Positions 24,801-37,190 of a stretch of 64,000 bases of DNA are shown here, piece by piece (within the stretch, counting starts at the first letter, position 1; each line of letters begins with the position of its first letter). The notes under the pieces are model-generated. The model was not told where the DNA came from. It did not search any database and saw only the letters and a list, made by a program, of their open reading frames with translations. The stretch spans positions 729,501 to 793,500 of the forward strand of contig SPDT01000013.1 in assembly GCA_008477525.1 (NCBI GenBank), written 5' to 3'. This stretch comes from Hypomyces perniciosus (Eukaryota; Ascomycota; Sordariomycetes; Hypocreales; Hypocreaceae). The position numbers and the translations under genes are program-made.

Positions 24801-26660
24801 ATTATAATAGAACTCTTTTAAATATTAATTAAATTAAGTTTTAAGACCTTTAATAAAGGTTTTAATAGTAGCTAAAAGGTTAAGTCCTGTTTTATCTTTA
24901 AGTAAAAATAGCTATCTATATTTAAACTTATAGTCTATTATAAATAAACTCATAAAAGCTTTATTAAAAGGCATTAACTTTATATTAAAGGTATATACTT
25001 TTCATTTATTTAGATTAAATAAAGAATTAAGGATTAGCTTAAAATTAAGCTCCTTCATAACTTTACCATTATTATATATTAAATATTAAAACTTATTATG
25101 TTTAATAGAGTTAAATTTAAGAATTTTAATCGTTATTTTAATTGTGTTTTTAAGAAAATCTAGGCTAATATAGCCTTATTTCTTACACTATAAAAAGGCT
25201 AACTATATTAATTTAAAACAATTATTAAAAGTAATAATATTTCTTTAACATTTAATAGCTTTAGCTTTTAAGTTATTAGTAATAGAGAATATCTTTATTA
25301 AATTATCCCCTTTTAATTTTTTAAGGTTTCAAGGCAGAGACCTTAAATCATTTACTTTACCTAAGGTTTTAAAGAGTTTAAAAACACTATTTCCTTTTTT
25401 AATAAGCCTAAAACTAGACTTAGTTAGCTTAGCTTTTAGCTTAGCTTTAAGTTTAGGAAATTTAAAATATTCTTTAGCCTTTTTATTATTTAAAGTAAGA
25501 ATTTAAACCTTTATAAAGCCTTTAGCTTTATAGCTATTAATATAAGAGTAGAGGGTAGTATATCCTTTTATAAGTAGGAAGAAACCTATAATAAAAGGAT
25601 TAAAAAGCTTAATTAGCTTTTTAAAGCTATTATTTAAAGAGTTTTTTATTAAATAACCTTTAGTTTAATAGTATTTTAAGTTATTTATAAAATTAATATT
25701 AAAATTTAAATAGTAAAGGGTATTTAATAACTTAATCTCTTTATATTATAATTTAAATATTTAAACCTAAAAAATAACTGTTTTATTCCTTTCAAGGTAA
25801 TAAAACCTTTACTAATAGAAATATTACTTAAATTACTTTAATTTTATTAAAGGTCAATAAACTACTTTTTATTATTAACTATATAAACTATAAATCTAGT
25901 ATTATATAGTAAACTATCTCTATAAACTATAGTTTTAAAGGATTTCTTAAGATTAAAAGGGTATTTCTTTTTTACTTTAATTTACTTTTTAGCATTTAAC
26001 GTTTATTAAAGGTTTAAATTAAATTTAGATTCTAACTTTAATATATTAGGTTCTTTAAAACTAGTATCCTTAATAACACGGTTATAACTACTAGTAATAT
26101 AAGTGAATTTAATAGATTGGTTAGCTTATAGTTAGTTATTCTTTTATTCTTTAAGTTTTCTTCCTTTTTTAAAATGTTTAAAGCCTAGCTTTTTATTTTA
26201 ATTAAAATTATTTAAAGAGTTTTGGTTAGGATCAGCTTTATTAACCTTATAGGCATTAAATGCTAAATTCCTAGTTTCTTTTAATATATTAGTTATAAGG
26301 AATTAAAGGAATCTTCCTTTAGTTAATTATCTTGTTACTATTAAGGTTTTTGTAGTTCCTTTAATCCTTTTAGTTTACTGTAAAAAAGTCTTCTTTAATA
26401 CACTTAAATATTAATTAATTTAATCTTAAATCTCAATATTAACTTTAATTAAAGCTAATTTAGCTAGGGAGCTACTAAAAGTAGTATTAAATTTAGCTAA
26501 TATACCTTTATAGTTAATATAAGTTAAAGAGTGGAATTCTGTATAAAGACATTCTTTCTATAAATTACTAAAATAGCTATATTGGCAATATAATTCAATA
26601 TATACTTCCTTTAAACTTAAAATCCAAGCTATAATAGCAGCTAGTATAACTATAATACTA
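24801..26660 (-). pseudogene. Decayed repeat with a partly open minus-strand frame, unassigned
   Basis: The minus strand from about 26,000 to 24,850 reads long Lys/Leu/Phe-rich stretches with few stops, for example PFIIGFFLLIKGYTTLYSY, but no transposase or RT motif is recognised. RIP-type base composition ends abruptly at about 26,661, where the first gene island starts. The rightmost 100 bp stays in frame with the Dabb-like stub that follows, so some of it may be RIP-damaged gene sequence. Confidence 0.35.
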
Positions 26661-26813
26661 TCGACCGAGTTCGCCAGCCTCGACGACCTGAAGTACTACG
26701 ACAACGAGTGCAAGGCCCATCTGGAGTTCAAGGCCTTTGCTGAGACGTTGTCCCTTGAGGGCACTATGACTGTGTACTATAAGGCCCAGGTCACGGTATC
26801 TGTTGTGCCATAG
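26661..26813 (+). pseudogene. C-terminal stub of a probable stress-responsive A/B-barrel (Dabb) protein
   Basis: Open frame from TCG at 26,661 to TAG at 26,811-26,813, encoding 50 residues starting STEFASLDDLKYYDNECKAH and ending QVTVSVVP. The F-S/D-LKYYD..C.AH pattern followed by a T..YY strand resembles the second half of fungal Dabb proteins, small dimeric ferredoxin-like barrels. Upstream the same frame runs on into RIP-mutated DNA (26,577-26,660 without a stop, then TAG/TAA), so the N-terminus is either replaced by a repeat or itself RIPed. Codon use is normal and GC-rich only in the stub. Family assignment is moderate. Confidence 0.5.
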
Positions 26814-27574
26814 ACTTTCGAATCTAGCAATAGGATAGAGCGTGGAAGAATAAATTGTTTACTGCCAAGGTGCGAGTTGGCAATCAATTGAGTTGGTTGA
26901 AATGGCTTCTTAGTTGCGGGTTGTCGCGTAGGCAATAACGTCAGGGCGACTTCATGGGAGGGGCGATAAGTTAACCAACATGCTCCCCTCCACTAAGATA
27001 ATAAGCCAACATCATCTCATCACACCGCTAACAAAGATTGATCTCAGCCAACCCGCCATCTCACATCAATCTTGTACACTCCATAATGCCCAAAGAAACA
27101 CCCCTCACCGTCACCCTCCTCCTCCCTCCATCTATATTTTGTATTCTGGGCCTGAGAACCCTGCCTTTAAACTGATTGAATCGCATGTCGATAGTCTAGT
27201 GGCTGCTTGGATGACCTGCCACATCTCTCATGACGAGTTTACCTGGGCTGAGGGACCATGATGGAGAAATCGTTGGAGTGCAACCATATGACCTGCGCTT
27301 GTGGGGCACCTAGGTGTGCGGTGGGCGTGGCGTACTTCCAAGATATGGTCAAATTAATTGCATCTCGGCACGAATTTTAGCTTCGATACTGTTATTTCCG
27401 TGTGGTGGGCGAGCAGTTCGGTTAGCGATGCTCCGTCGAGTGTACGGAGTACGGAGTAATGAGTATCGTGATACCTGGATCAGTGGTGGTGGTCCTCATT
27501 GGCCCACGTGACACGTCATGTGACTTATCCCGCCTCCCACTGTGCTTCCCTAATCAACACTCTCACCGCCGACT
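26814..27574. other. Intergenic, non-RIPed DNA of island 1
   Basis: Balanced base composition with no convincing gene. A 93-codon ORF at 26,980-27,261 overlaps another open frame starting near 27,085, has CT/CA-rich low complexity and matches nothing I know. Near 27,440 is TACGGAGTACGGAGTA, a motif common in Eurotiales intergenic DNA. At 27,505-27,530 is CCCACGTGACACGTCATGTGAC, a promoter-like double CACGTG/CACGTCA cluster just upstream of the next coding region. Confidence 0.4.
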
Positions 27575-27651
27575 TGTCGCTGTTACGCACCTGAACCTGA
27601 ATCTACATGTCTTAACGGCCGGGTTAGGAAACATGGACCCTTGTTAGGAGC

Positions 27652-28632
27652 ATGGCGGCGAATATGCACATCAGGCACCTTTCCCTCTACGGAGATTATT
27701 GGGACATCTTATTACCAAATGTGTTCAACAATGTCGATATGCCATCTCTAGAAAGTCTAATAATGCAGGGTCTACGTGATTCGAAGACCCGCGGCGCTAT
27801 ACTGCGTCAACACCGAACAGCTTCTTTTACATCGCTTGAACTCAGCGATTATGAAGATGATTTTCCAGCAACTACAGAGCTTATCCGTTGGCCAAAAACG
27901 TTACGCAATTTTCACTTCGGCAGCTTTTACAATAACGTGCACTATATGGACCTTGCCATGTTTGGGTCGCTGCTCTCAATTCACCAGGAGAGCCTGAGAA
28001 CCATACACATAGGCTATCTTTCACGATCCAGCAGCAACATGATCAATGTGTCGAGTTTCCCAAGATTGGAAGTGTTGGAGCTCTCTAGATGGTCGTTTTC
28101 ACAAGACTTGGGGTTCTCCAGTGCGGAAGCTCAAATGCTTCTTGCACCGCGACTCAAGACCTTCGGGTGGGATTTCTCCATCTATGACCAACATAGCGAG
28201 TCATGGACTGACTTTGGGGAGAAGGAAGAAAAATGGCTGATGCAATTTGGGACACTTGCAGCTAGCAAGTCGTCGCTCCAGAAGATCAGCATCACCTTCA
28301 CTCCGGATTACTGGTACACATACGAGGGCAGTGACTACCCATGGGACCGCATAGACAAGGTCAAAGAGCACGTTAAGCAGGTTGGGATAGAGCTGGAATA
28401 CAACTCGCCCGTGATGACTAAAGAAGAATGGTTGGAATATCTGCAAAAACGGAGGCTTGCATCTGACCCGATGGGTGGAACTTCCCACCCCGAAGAGTCG
28501 GGTGAAAGCCCACCATTGACGGGGTCCCAAGCACAAAGTCCAGAACCGGAGGAGGACGCCGATAGCGGGTTTAAAGAAAGAGATATCAGAGAGTATTTCT
28601 CACCGGTCCAGCCAGTCGAGAATACCACGTAG
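27652..28632 (+). CDS. F-box-type leucine-rich-repeat protein, probably 5'-truncated
   Basis: The 326-codon ORF looks like the C-terminal repeat half of large fungal F-box proteins, the substrate-recruiting subunits of SCF ubiquitin ligases. It has repeated L..L.L/F strands at residues 7-12, 33-40, 60-65, 84-89, 115-120, 139-144, 168-172 and 208-213. A low-complexity acidic Pro/Ser tail follows at about 271-326. No F-box is present. In another frame, 27,572-27,642 encodes a stretch ending THLNLNLHVLTAGLGNMDP that would fit directly upstream. A TAG at 27,643-27,645 and a one-base frame offset separate the two, so the true gene may begin earlier and be frameshifted, or an intron is missed. The assigned ATG is simply the first in frame; TAG lies at 27,625 in this frame. 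Either a pseudogene or a truncated expressed gene. Confidence 0.6.
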   Translation: MAANMHIRHLSLYGDYWDILLPNVFNNVDMPSLESLIMQGLRDSKTRGAILRQHRTASFTSLELSDYEDDFPATTELIRWPKTLRNFHFGSFYNNVHYMDLAMFGSLLSIHQESLRTIHIGYLSRSSSNMINVSSFPRLEVLELSRWSFSQDLGFSSAEAQMLLAPRLKTFGWDFSIYDQHSESWTDFGEKEEKWLMQFGTLAASKSSLQKISITFTPDYWYTYEGSDYPWDRIDKVKEHVKQVGIELEYNSPVMTKEEWLEYLQKRRLASDPMGGTSHPEESGESPPLTGSQAQSPEPEEDADSGFKERDIREYFSPVQPVENTT

Positions 28633-29470
28633 CTTGACAAGGGCGGACAATATCGCTGGTAGTATCACCGAACCCTAGCTAGGGGGAAGGTATCGAGATA
28701 CAGTTGCTCGACTTGGTGGCAGCACTCTGTTCAAATCGTCGCGGTGGTCATGGTATTTCACTTGTCTACATTAATTTAGATGCCAAAGAGTTTTGTGATA
28801 TGATATAAGTGAGAATAGTCTCTGTGGTAAGATGTAATGGTTAGGAGTGAAACCGTAACAAAGGTCAGATGCGATGCAGTGAGTCACTGTGTCGCGTACA
28901 ACGCGGGTTTCTTTACATGCGATCACATAGAAAACACAGCTCAATTCAGTCCCAATTCATCCATTGAATATTTTTTTCAATGCTTAGATCTGCCAGAAAA
29001 CAGGCTCTCTTTTATGCCTGTTGATGCCCTCATTGGCCCCTCTTCCTTTGGCCCGAGGCCCCTTGTATTTGCTTTTCCTACAGCTCTGATACCTCAAGCT
29101 GCCTAGGCCCTCCGTCATCAACAGAGTTTCTATCCGACACACTGCGTGCACTGGGTATAGGGCGTACATGACCAGTTATCCAAGATGCCGCACCAGCTAA
29201 GCTCTCGCAGGCACGGTATCCGGCTCAGGCCGTCGCACCAACATTTGCCCACGCACAGCAGCAACCCAACAGGCGATACTCCGTACTGGTGGAGCAGATC
29301 GTCGGGTTTAAATTTTGGTTGGAAATAGTATAATAAACTCCTGCCATGCTGTAGCCAGCCCTGAGTGGATGCCCAAAGGCGTGTTATATAACAGCCGTCC
29401 AGTAAACCGAAGGCAGGATGAAATGGCGCAGTAGAAGCAGCCTCTATCCCCACTGTAAAAACGGCGCTGC
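28633..29470. other. Intergenic, non-RIPed DNA of island 1
   Basis: Contains the palindrome CAGTGAGTCACTG (28,877-28,889) around a TGAGTCA core, the site known for Gcn4/CpcA-type bZIP factors. ORFs of 61-107 codons at 28,837-29,453 on both strands overlap each other and show no family features, so I do not call them genes. Base composition collapses to AT-rich just after about 29,470. Confidence 0.4.
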
Positions 29471-30434
29471 ATAGGTGGGCGCTTTAGTAAGCTATCTTTA
29501 AGCTAGCTATTAAAAGCTATAAGTTATATTTACAGCTGCCTACTTAATAAATTTTATCTTTTATAATTACTACTTAATATCTTTAACTGCCTATTTAAAA
29601 GTCTATTTCTTTTAAATTTCCTGTATTAATACCCTCTGTAACCTTTACTTTTAATTTTTTAATTTATAGTAAATATTAATATATTTCTCTAACCCTTAGA
29701 AAAAGCCTTAAAAGTCTCGCTTTAATAGCTTAATTAAAGGATTAATATTAATAAATACTATTTATTTAGTTATAAAGCCTATAGGCTGCTATTTGCTTTT
29801 TAAATAGCTAATACTATAAGCCTGCTTAATTAATGCCTGCTATAGTTTTTGTCACATAGCATATAAGGTCACTTATCTACGCAGATTGTGTGGAGCTTCA
29901 CTTTTGCTGGATTTGTGGTCTGACAGTTTTTATTATTAAATAATAGCCTATATATCTATATAAACCTCGCGTTTTAAATAATACTTTTAAAACGGATTTA
30001 AGTGAATATAATTTAGTGCAAGATTTCATAATAATTTACTAATATTAACTAGATTTAAAGTAAGTAAAAAGACTTTATAAAAATAAAAGGATAAATAAAC
30101 TACTTTAATTAAATTTATTAGCTGCATTATAGTATAGGTTATAAAGAATAGTAAAGTACTTTAACTTTAAAATTTCGCTAATCCTTTTAATCTACTATAT
30201 AATTATTTAATAGGAAATAGGCTAGTCTTAAAATAACTTATACTTAATAAATATCTAAATAGCTTAATAGAATATATATATAGTTTAAATTATCCTTAAA
30301 TAGTAATAGCAGCTTTAACTCCTTTAAGTAAATATTAAGGTTAACTAGGTATTTAAGTAAAAAAGAATTTAGCGCTTAAAATATATAATAGTGAAATAGG
30401 ATATTTAATAAAAGATATATAGGTTAAGTAGTAG
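29471..30434. other. AT-rich decayed repeat with a small non-RIPed islet
   Basis: RIP-type DNA without recognisable motifs, except 29,849-29,927. That 79-bp stretch (GTCACATAGC to GTGGTCTGACAG) has balanced composition and abrupt edges. It encodes nothing evident and has no visible terminal repeats. Confidence 0.35.
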
Positions 30435-30672
30435 TATTAAAATAATAAGGTTATACTAAACCTTATTTATATATAGCTTTTAGGAAGCTGTATATAATGC
30501 AGTAATAAGGAAATAATTAAGAGTTTACTGGGTAAGTAATAGACTAAACAATTAAATTATGTCTAATCTAATAGCTGAAAAGCTATAGAATATTTAGTAA
30601 TATGCAGCTGTATTATAAACATAATTATAAAATAATGCTTTATCTTTTATAATAGTCCTTTAACTTAATAAT
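30435..30672 (+). repeat. R4: left half of an R copy split by LINE L2
   Basis: Matches R positions 1-238 (TATTAAAATAATAAGG onward) and then passes into the LINE tail at an AATAATAAT stretch. The left flank AGTAG (30,430-30,434) pairs with AGTAA (37,191-37,195) beyond R6, a 5-bp duplication with one G-to-A change. R4 and R6 are therefore one insertion. R positions 239-362 are missing at the break. Confidence 0.8.
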
Positions 30673-33600
30673 AATAATATCCTATTAATATCCTATAGTA
30701 AAGGCTATTAATCCTAGTAAAGCAAAAGGATATACTATACTAAGTTTAACTATAGTATTACTAATATATATATAAACCTCCTTGATATAGCATTTTATTA
30801 CTTTAATAGGTATAGTCTTTTAGCTGTACTCCTATTAATAGGTTAAAGAGACGCGCGAATTTTATATAGTGTATTAAGTAATTAAGGTTAGCTTTAACTA
30901 AAGGGTTAGCCCCTGTTAATTTATAGGCGATTTAATATTAAACTGCAGGTAAATCCTTTAAAGGATAAAAAAGTAATAAAGGAAAAAATTAAAAGATTAA
31001 AATTAATATTAAAGGTAATTAAACTTTTTAATGATATAGGTATATTTTAATAAATAAGCTAAAGGCCTCTGCTATTTAAAGGAAATAGTTATAGCTAAAC
31101 CTTAATAAATAAAAAGTTGGTTTATAAATTAAAGGGGCTAGTTTTTATTATTATACTTTATGAATCTTCCTATAATAAAAGATATAGTTATATACTTTTT
31201 TTCTGCTATAGCTGCAGGTTACTGCTATATCTTTATACTGGAAGTATTTATAATACTATATAAAGTTCCTATACTAAGACCTAGCAGTTAATAAATAATA
31301 GAGTTCCTTTTATAGGATTATTAGTTTTTTAAGGCATTTTAAGTTTACTATTAATTTAAATAAGCGATATATATTAAATATATTCCCTTCCTATTAACTT
31401 TTAAAGCTAAACTTTAGTTTTACTTTAACTCTTTATTAAAGGAAAGTTAATATAAATATTAAGTTAATTAGTTTTAATTATTTATAGCTTAATTTTATTC
31501 ATTAGTTTATAGCTTTATTGCCTTATATCTTTTAATAGCTAAAGTATTATTAAATATATATATTTTTATTATATATACTTTTTAATCTTTAAAACTTAAT
31601 AAAGACTTATTATAAAGAGTTTAAAGGTATTCTTTTTAAATAGTATATTATAGTTATATTATCTAGGCAAATAGTAATATCCTTTATATTATTATTATTA
31701 GCTAAAGTAGCTTTAAGTCTTTTTAAAACTTTAATTAGTTTACTGTTAAATACTTCTATTAGGTTAAATTAATTATATCCTATTAAAACTTCTTTACTAT
31801 TTTACTAAATAAAAAAGCTATAGTTAATAGCTTTTATAGTAAGGTATAAACTGTCTGTAAATCCTATTATATCTTAAAGGGCTACTATAACTATTTAGTT
31901 ATTAAATTCTTTAGTAGCTTTAACTTTCTTACTTAGGTAAAGGTTTTAAGTTTTAATTAATTTAGGGAAAAGGGTAGGTTTTAGGCAACTTTTAGTAATT
32001 ATATAATTTATTATAGCTTTATTATAGGTATTGCTGCAGTTTATCTATATATATTAATTTAATTAAGTTTTATAAATAAAGGGATATTAGTTATTTAGTA
32101 ATAGTAGTTTAATAGCGAATTAAAGCTTTTAGGTATTAAAGAGTTATATTATTAAAGGGATTTTACTTTCTTTATATATAATTACTATAAAAGTTATCCT
32201 TTATATAGTAAGGATAGCTTTTATAGCTATCTTAAAGATTAAAGCTATATAGCTAAAAAGGTATTATATTTTATATATATTTAGGCCTTTATACTATACT
32301 TTAAATTTATAGTAAAGTACTAGTTTTATAGATATATAGACTACTTAGTGTATAAAGTATAAAGTGGCCCTTTAAATAAAGTTTAAGATACTATATAGTG
32401 TATTTATTACTATATAGGCCTTTATAGCCTATTTCTTAATATATATTTTAAAGCTAAACTTTTAATTAAGGAAAATATTTAGTCACTTAATTACCTTTTT
32501 CTCTAGCGCTATTTTCTTGATATTATTATATATTATTAATAGGTTATTTTATATATAATATTTTAAAAAGTATATTACTTTTATTTTTTTAGGATTAAAT
32601 AATATTGTATTATTTTTACTTTATTACTAGAATTTCTAAACTATAGCTATAGCTTAGGCTACTATTTAGTTAAAGGAATTGCTAATAAATAGAAATACTA
32701 TATTATTTATATAGCTAAACCTTTATAGTTTATTAAAATAGGACTATTTAATACCTACTGCTTAGTATTAAGTAAAGGCAGCGAATAAATAATATATTAA
32801 GGCTATATAAAGTAGGAAAAGGATTAAAAGTCCTAATAATCTTTAAAGGAGACTATAATTTAAAGGGAGTAGTTAAGTTATTGTTTTTTATAGTTTTATT
32901 TAAGCTTTATAGTTTATTATAAAAAAGAGGGTTTATCTAGCTATTTAATTAAATTAACTTTATTTTTATAATTAAAAGGTTAATTTATTAGTAAAGACTA
33001 TATTAAAAGCCTTTTAAATATTAGCTGTAATAAAGGTAATTACGTTACTATTATAAAAAGTTAATTTAACTTTATAGATTAAAGCTGTAATTAAGTTAAT
33101 GCTAGATCTCTTTTAAAAGGCATTAGCTTATTTAGCATATAATACCTACTATATAATTGCAGTATATACAATTCTTTAAGCAATACAGCGTTTAAGTCTT
33201 TTATTTATGTAGGAGAGGAAAGAGAGTAGCCTTTAAGCTTTTAAAGATAATAGATTTCTTTTCCTTAATTTAAGGATTATAATTACTTTAATTAAGTTAA
33301 AAGCTAATAAATAGTGTTTAATCTTAAGGCAGGTTTTATAAAAAGAGTAAATATATTTTGTAATTATTAGCTAGTAAAGCTATAAAAGATTTATTATAAT
33401 ATTATTAATACTTAAAGATATATTTCCTATATATATTATAACTACTACTGCTTTATTTAATAAAACTATTAAAGGGAGTTTAATTTACTATTACTAGTTA
33501 ATTAAAGATTATAAATCTTTAATATTATTAGCTATTATATATTTTTTAAATATAATATTATAGAGGGCAGTAGCCTTTTCTTTTTAAAAGGTAAAGACTT

Positions 33601-36600
33601 AATTGTTTATCTATAATAATAGTAATTGGAAGACTAGTAATAGCTTTATTTAGTAAGCTATATAAAAGATATCTTTACTTTCTTTAGCAGTACTAATAAT
33701 ATTTTACTAGTATACCCTTTTAATATTCTTTATTATCTTTTACAGGATTTCCTAGTATTATAGAGATAGTTATTTAATAGCAAGGCTGCAGCCTTTTTAG
33801 CAGCTAAGAAAACTTAATAGCTCTCTTTATATTTAGCCCTTTACTATAGCTAAAAGGGTAAATAACTTAAAGGTTACCTTATTATTTTAGTTAATTTATA
33901 AAGGAGTAATAGTAAAGCCTTAACTCTTTAGTTTATAGCTATTAGTATTGATTAAAAGGGGGGGAGGAGTTAGGTCCCTTTTTTAATTAATACTAGGAAA
34001 CAGTCTTTATTATTATCTCTTATAACCTTTAATCCTTTAAAGGGTATTAAGTAATAGGCTAAAGCTAGGATTATAATATTTAATATAATATAATTGAAGC
34101 TAGTAAATAAGTATTCTTTTAGTATTACCTTTATTAATAAAATATTTAAAAACGCTAAATTAATTATATTACTAAGTATATATATTAAGGCGTTTAGTGG
34201 GTTAAAGAGAAAGAGGCTAGTTCTAAAGGCTTAGTTAATTACTAGTATACTTGAGTTTTAGTTATTAGTTACTTACTATAAAGAGTATATTATATTAAAG
34301 TTTTCTACTATTATATAGTTTCAAGTAATTAGCTATATAAATAAAGTTATATAGGAATTATATATACTGTATTTTCTATAAAGGTTAATAGTTATAATTT
34401 TATTAACGCGGACCTATAAAAGGTCCTAAATAATCTTAATAAATAATTACTTAGCTAAAATCCCTACTCTCCTCTTTATATATATAAAGACTTTAAGTTA
34501 AGTATTATTATTAAAAAGGAGGGCTAAAAAGCAAGGATTTTAGTGTAATTAGGTAACCTTCCTATTCTAGCTAGACCCGGAATTAGGCCTAATACTAGGA
34601 CCGAGTTCCTAGCGGAATTTTAGTATAAGTTAGGAAATGTCTATTATCTTTAACGATAACAATTAAGCTAGGACCAGCTACCCCGCCTACCCTAGACTTA
34701 ATATAATAGGCAGAATAGCTATTATAAAAAATCTGACTAAAATAGTTTCCTCTTTATATCGCTTTGAGTTGATTTAGCTGATTTCCTATATCAATAAATT
34801 TTGCGGAAAATAAGAATGCAGCTATAAACCTAATTCTGCCGCTGTATACCTATTATTAAGTTGGAGGACTATTATAGAAGATAACGCATTATTTTACAAT
34901 TACTTTTATAATATAGCTATATATTACTAGTTATTTTATAGCTTTTAGCTATCAAATTAAATATAATTTAATTGTTTATTTTATTATTTACCTAGTAAAC
35001 TCTTAGTTATTTCTTTATTGCTGCATTATATATAGTTTCCTAAAAGCTATATATAAACAAGGTTCAGTATAACCTTATTATTTCAACAATTATAGTTCAT
35101 TTAAGTTATTATTAAAGAGAAAGTTTACAATTCTTTATATATTACTATATAGTAGTAGCCTTTTAAAGTAATATTAATATATAGTTTTTATATTATAATA
35201 ATATTATAGCCTTTTCTAGCTATATAGGTAAAGGCAGTATTATATACTAGCTCTATTTTACTAATATTAGCCTAAAATATCTTTTAAGTTTTATTATTTC
35301 TATAATTTAAATTTCATTTCCTAGGATTTATTTAAATTACTAGGGGTTACTGTCTTTAAATATTGCCTTTCCCTATTACTTAAAACTATAATAGCCTCTC
35401 TATTACTGCTATATATAGTAATAAAAGGGGGCTAATAGTTATTGCATTTTAAATAGTATTTAAAGGCTTAAAGGCTAAAGGGTAAATCTATTAAAAGATC
35501 TCTGCTTTTTATTACTATACTTTTTATAGTTTTATATTTAAAAGGTATATTAGCTTTTTATAGCTATAAAAAGGTTTAGTTAAGTACTGTTAATATATAG
35601 GTTTATATAATCTTAAATAGTTAATATATTAAATATTTAATAAGTAAACCTATATTTTATATTTAAAGCTACTATAAAAGCAGTATTTAGGTTTCCTTTT
35701 ATATATTTTTTAAAGGTAAAAGTCCTAGCAGTTTTTATATTATATTAAAAGGTTAATATTCTATATTAGTTTTAGTATTTTATTAAAGTTAAATAAAGTA
35801 AACCTTTTATTAAATAGTTTAAAGAAGGAAAGTAATATTATTTTCCCCTATTAGTCTTTATATAGCTATTTTAAAAACTAAATATTTACTAAATTTTAGT
35901 TAATTTATATCTTTACCTTTAATTTAACAGCTTTAAAAAAGTCTACTTTTATATTATTAAAGGAGTTTATAATTCTCTTTAAGTAGCTTAAGACTATATA
36001 TATAATCTATTATTAGGCTACTTTAACCTTTATAGCGCCTAAACAGGCATTAATTTAATTCTCTTCATTAAAAAGCTATTACTTAATCTTTTAATTAACT
36101 AAGGTTATTAACTATTTTATTTTTATTAATAATATTTAAAAGGCTGCTTTAAGTCTTTATTTAATAATTCCTATAACTATTATATAAATATAATATACTT
36201 TATATTACTATACTATTAATCCTAACTTTAACTTAATAAAAATATATAAGTTTTCCTTAATATTAATTAAAGGGATTTTTATTTAATACACTTTCAAAAC
36301 TATACTAGTATATATTTAAAAGTATATTTAATATAATATATTAAATAAAAGGCCAGTATATTGTTTACTGGTATAAAAGCTTTAAGTGGCTTTAGGCTAT
36401 AGTTAAGCAGTAATATTATTATTACTATACTAATTAATAAAGCCTTAAGTGATGTAAATAATAATATTATATCTTTTACCTACAAGAAATTAAGCTATAG
36501 CGTTATTAAATACTCTATAAACTATATAAAGAATAGCTATATAGTCTTTAAATAAAGCCTAGTTATTAGCTTTAATACTTTTTAAGGCTTTAAAAGTATT

Positions 36601-36972
36601 AATTTTAATATTTAATTATATAAAGGATAGTAGTAAAGAGTTTAAAAGACTAAGTGCTATAAAGCTATAGTTACTATTAGTATTAGCCTTTAAGTTTAAA
36701 GAGTCTTAGTATATTAGCCTTCCCTTAGCTTTATACTAGGCTTAATAGTAATAGTATTAATGCAAAGTTTTATTTCTGCCCCTGCAAACATAATATTCTT
36801 TACTTTTTATTATAGCTTTTAAGTATATATATTTTTAGGTTAAAGGAACCGCTATTTGCAGACTTTAAGGCTATTGCAAGTAGAGGTTTAGTGTATTGTT
36901 AATATATTAATAGTATTGCATGCAAAAACATTAATATAAGGTGCCATAACCTAGTGTTATAGGAGGGAGTAC
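30673..36972 (-). mobile_element. LINE L2, near full-length (about 5.7 kb without its own R5 insert), RIP-inactivated
   Basis: Minus-strand non-LTR retrotransposon. RT at about 32,400-33,500 shows an I.KAFNIV segment (family: D..GAFD.V), a LPLNCGLPQ-like segment, and YINNI in place of YADDI (32,702-32,707). RNase H at about 31,000-31,900 matches LINE L1. The 3' end is an ATT repeat at about 30,668-30,680. The right third presumably held the endonuclease and ORF1, but I cannot read motifs there. It lies between the two halves of one R copy, so it inserted into R with a loss of about 124 bp of target. It carries R5 at 34,509-35,088. Confidence 0.72.
34509..35088 (-). repeat. R5: R solo LTR inserted in LINE L2 (580 bp)
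   Basis: Complement of R from TATTAAAAAGG to ATTATTTCAACA, exactly 580 bp, flanked by the perfect duplication ATTAT (34,504-34,508 and 35,089-35,093). Moderately RIP-mutated; it keeps blocks such as ACCCCGCCTACCCTAG. Confidence 0.9.
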
Positions 36973-37190
36973 TTATAATGCCTATTGTTACTATTATATT
37001 GAGTTTAGGGTAGGCGGGGTAGCTGGTCCTAGCTTAATTATTATCGTTAAGGATAACAGAGAATTCTTAATTTATACTAGAGTTCCTCTAGAACTCAGTC
37101 CTAGTGTTAGGCCTAACTTTAAGTCTAGCCAAAATAGGAAGGTTATCTAAATACACTGAAATCCTTACTTTCTAGCCATCCTTTTTAATA
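36973..37190 (+). repeat. R6: right half of the R copy split by LINE L2
   Basis: Matches R positions 363-580, ending CATCCTTTTTAATA, followed by AGTAA, which pairs with AGTAG before R4. Confidence 0.8.

Noticed and set aside
28201..28640. Two minus-strand ORFs opposite the F-box-type gene
   Set aside because: Shadows of the sense gene; they overlap each other and have no features of their own.
29130..29453. 107-codon minus-strand ORF near the right end of island 1
   Set aside because: No family motif, overlaps other ORFs and lacks a plausible leader; kept only as intergenic.
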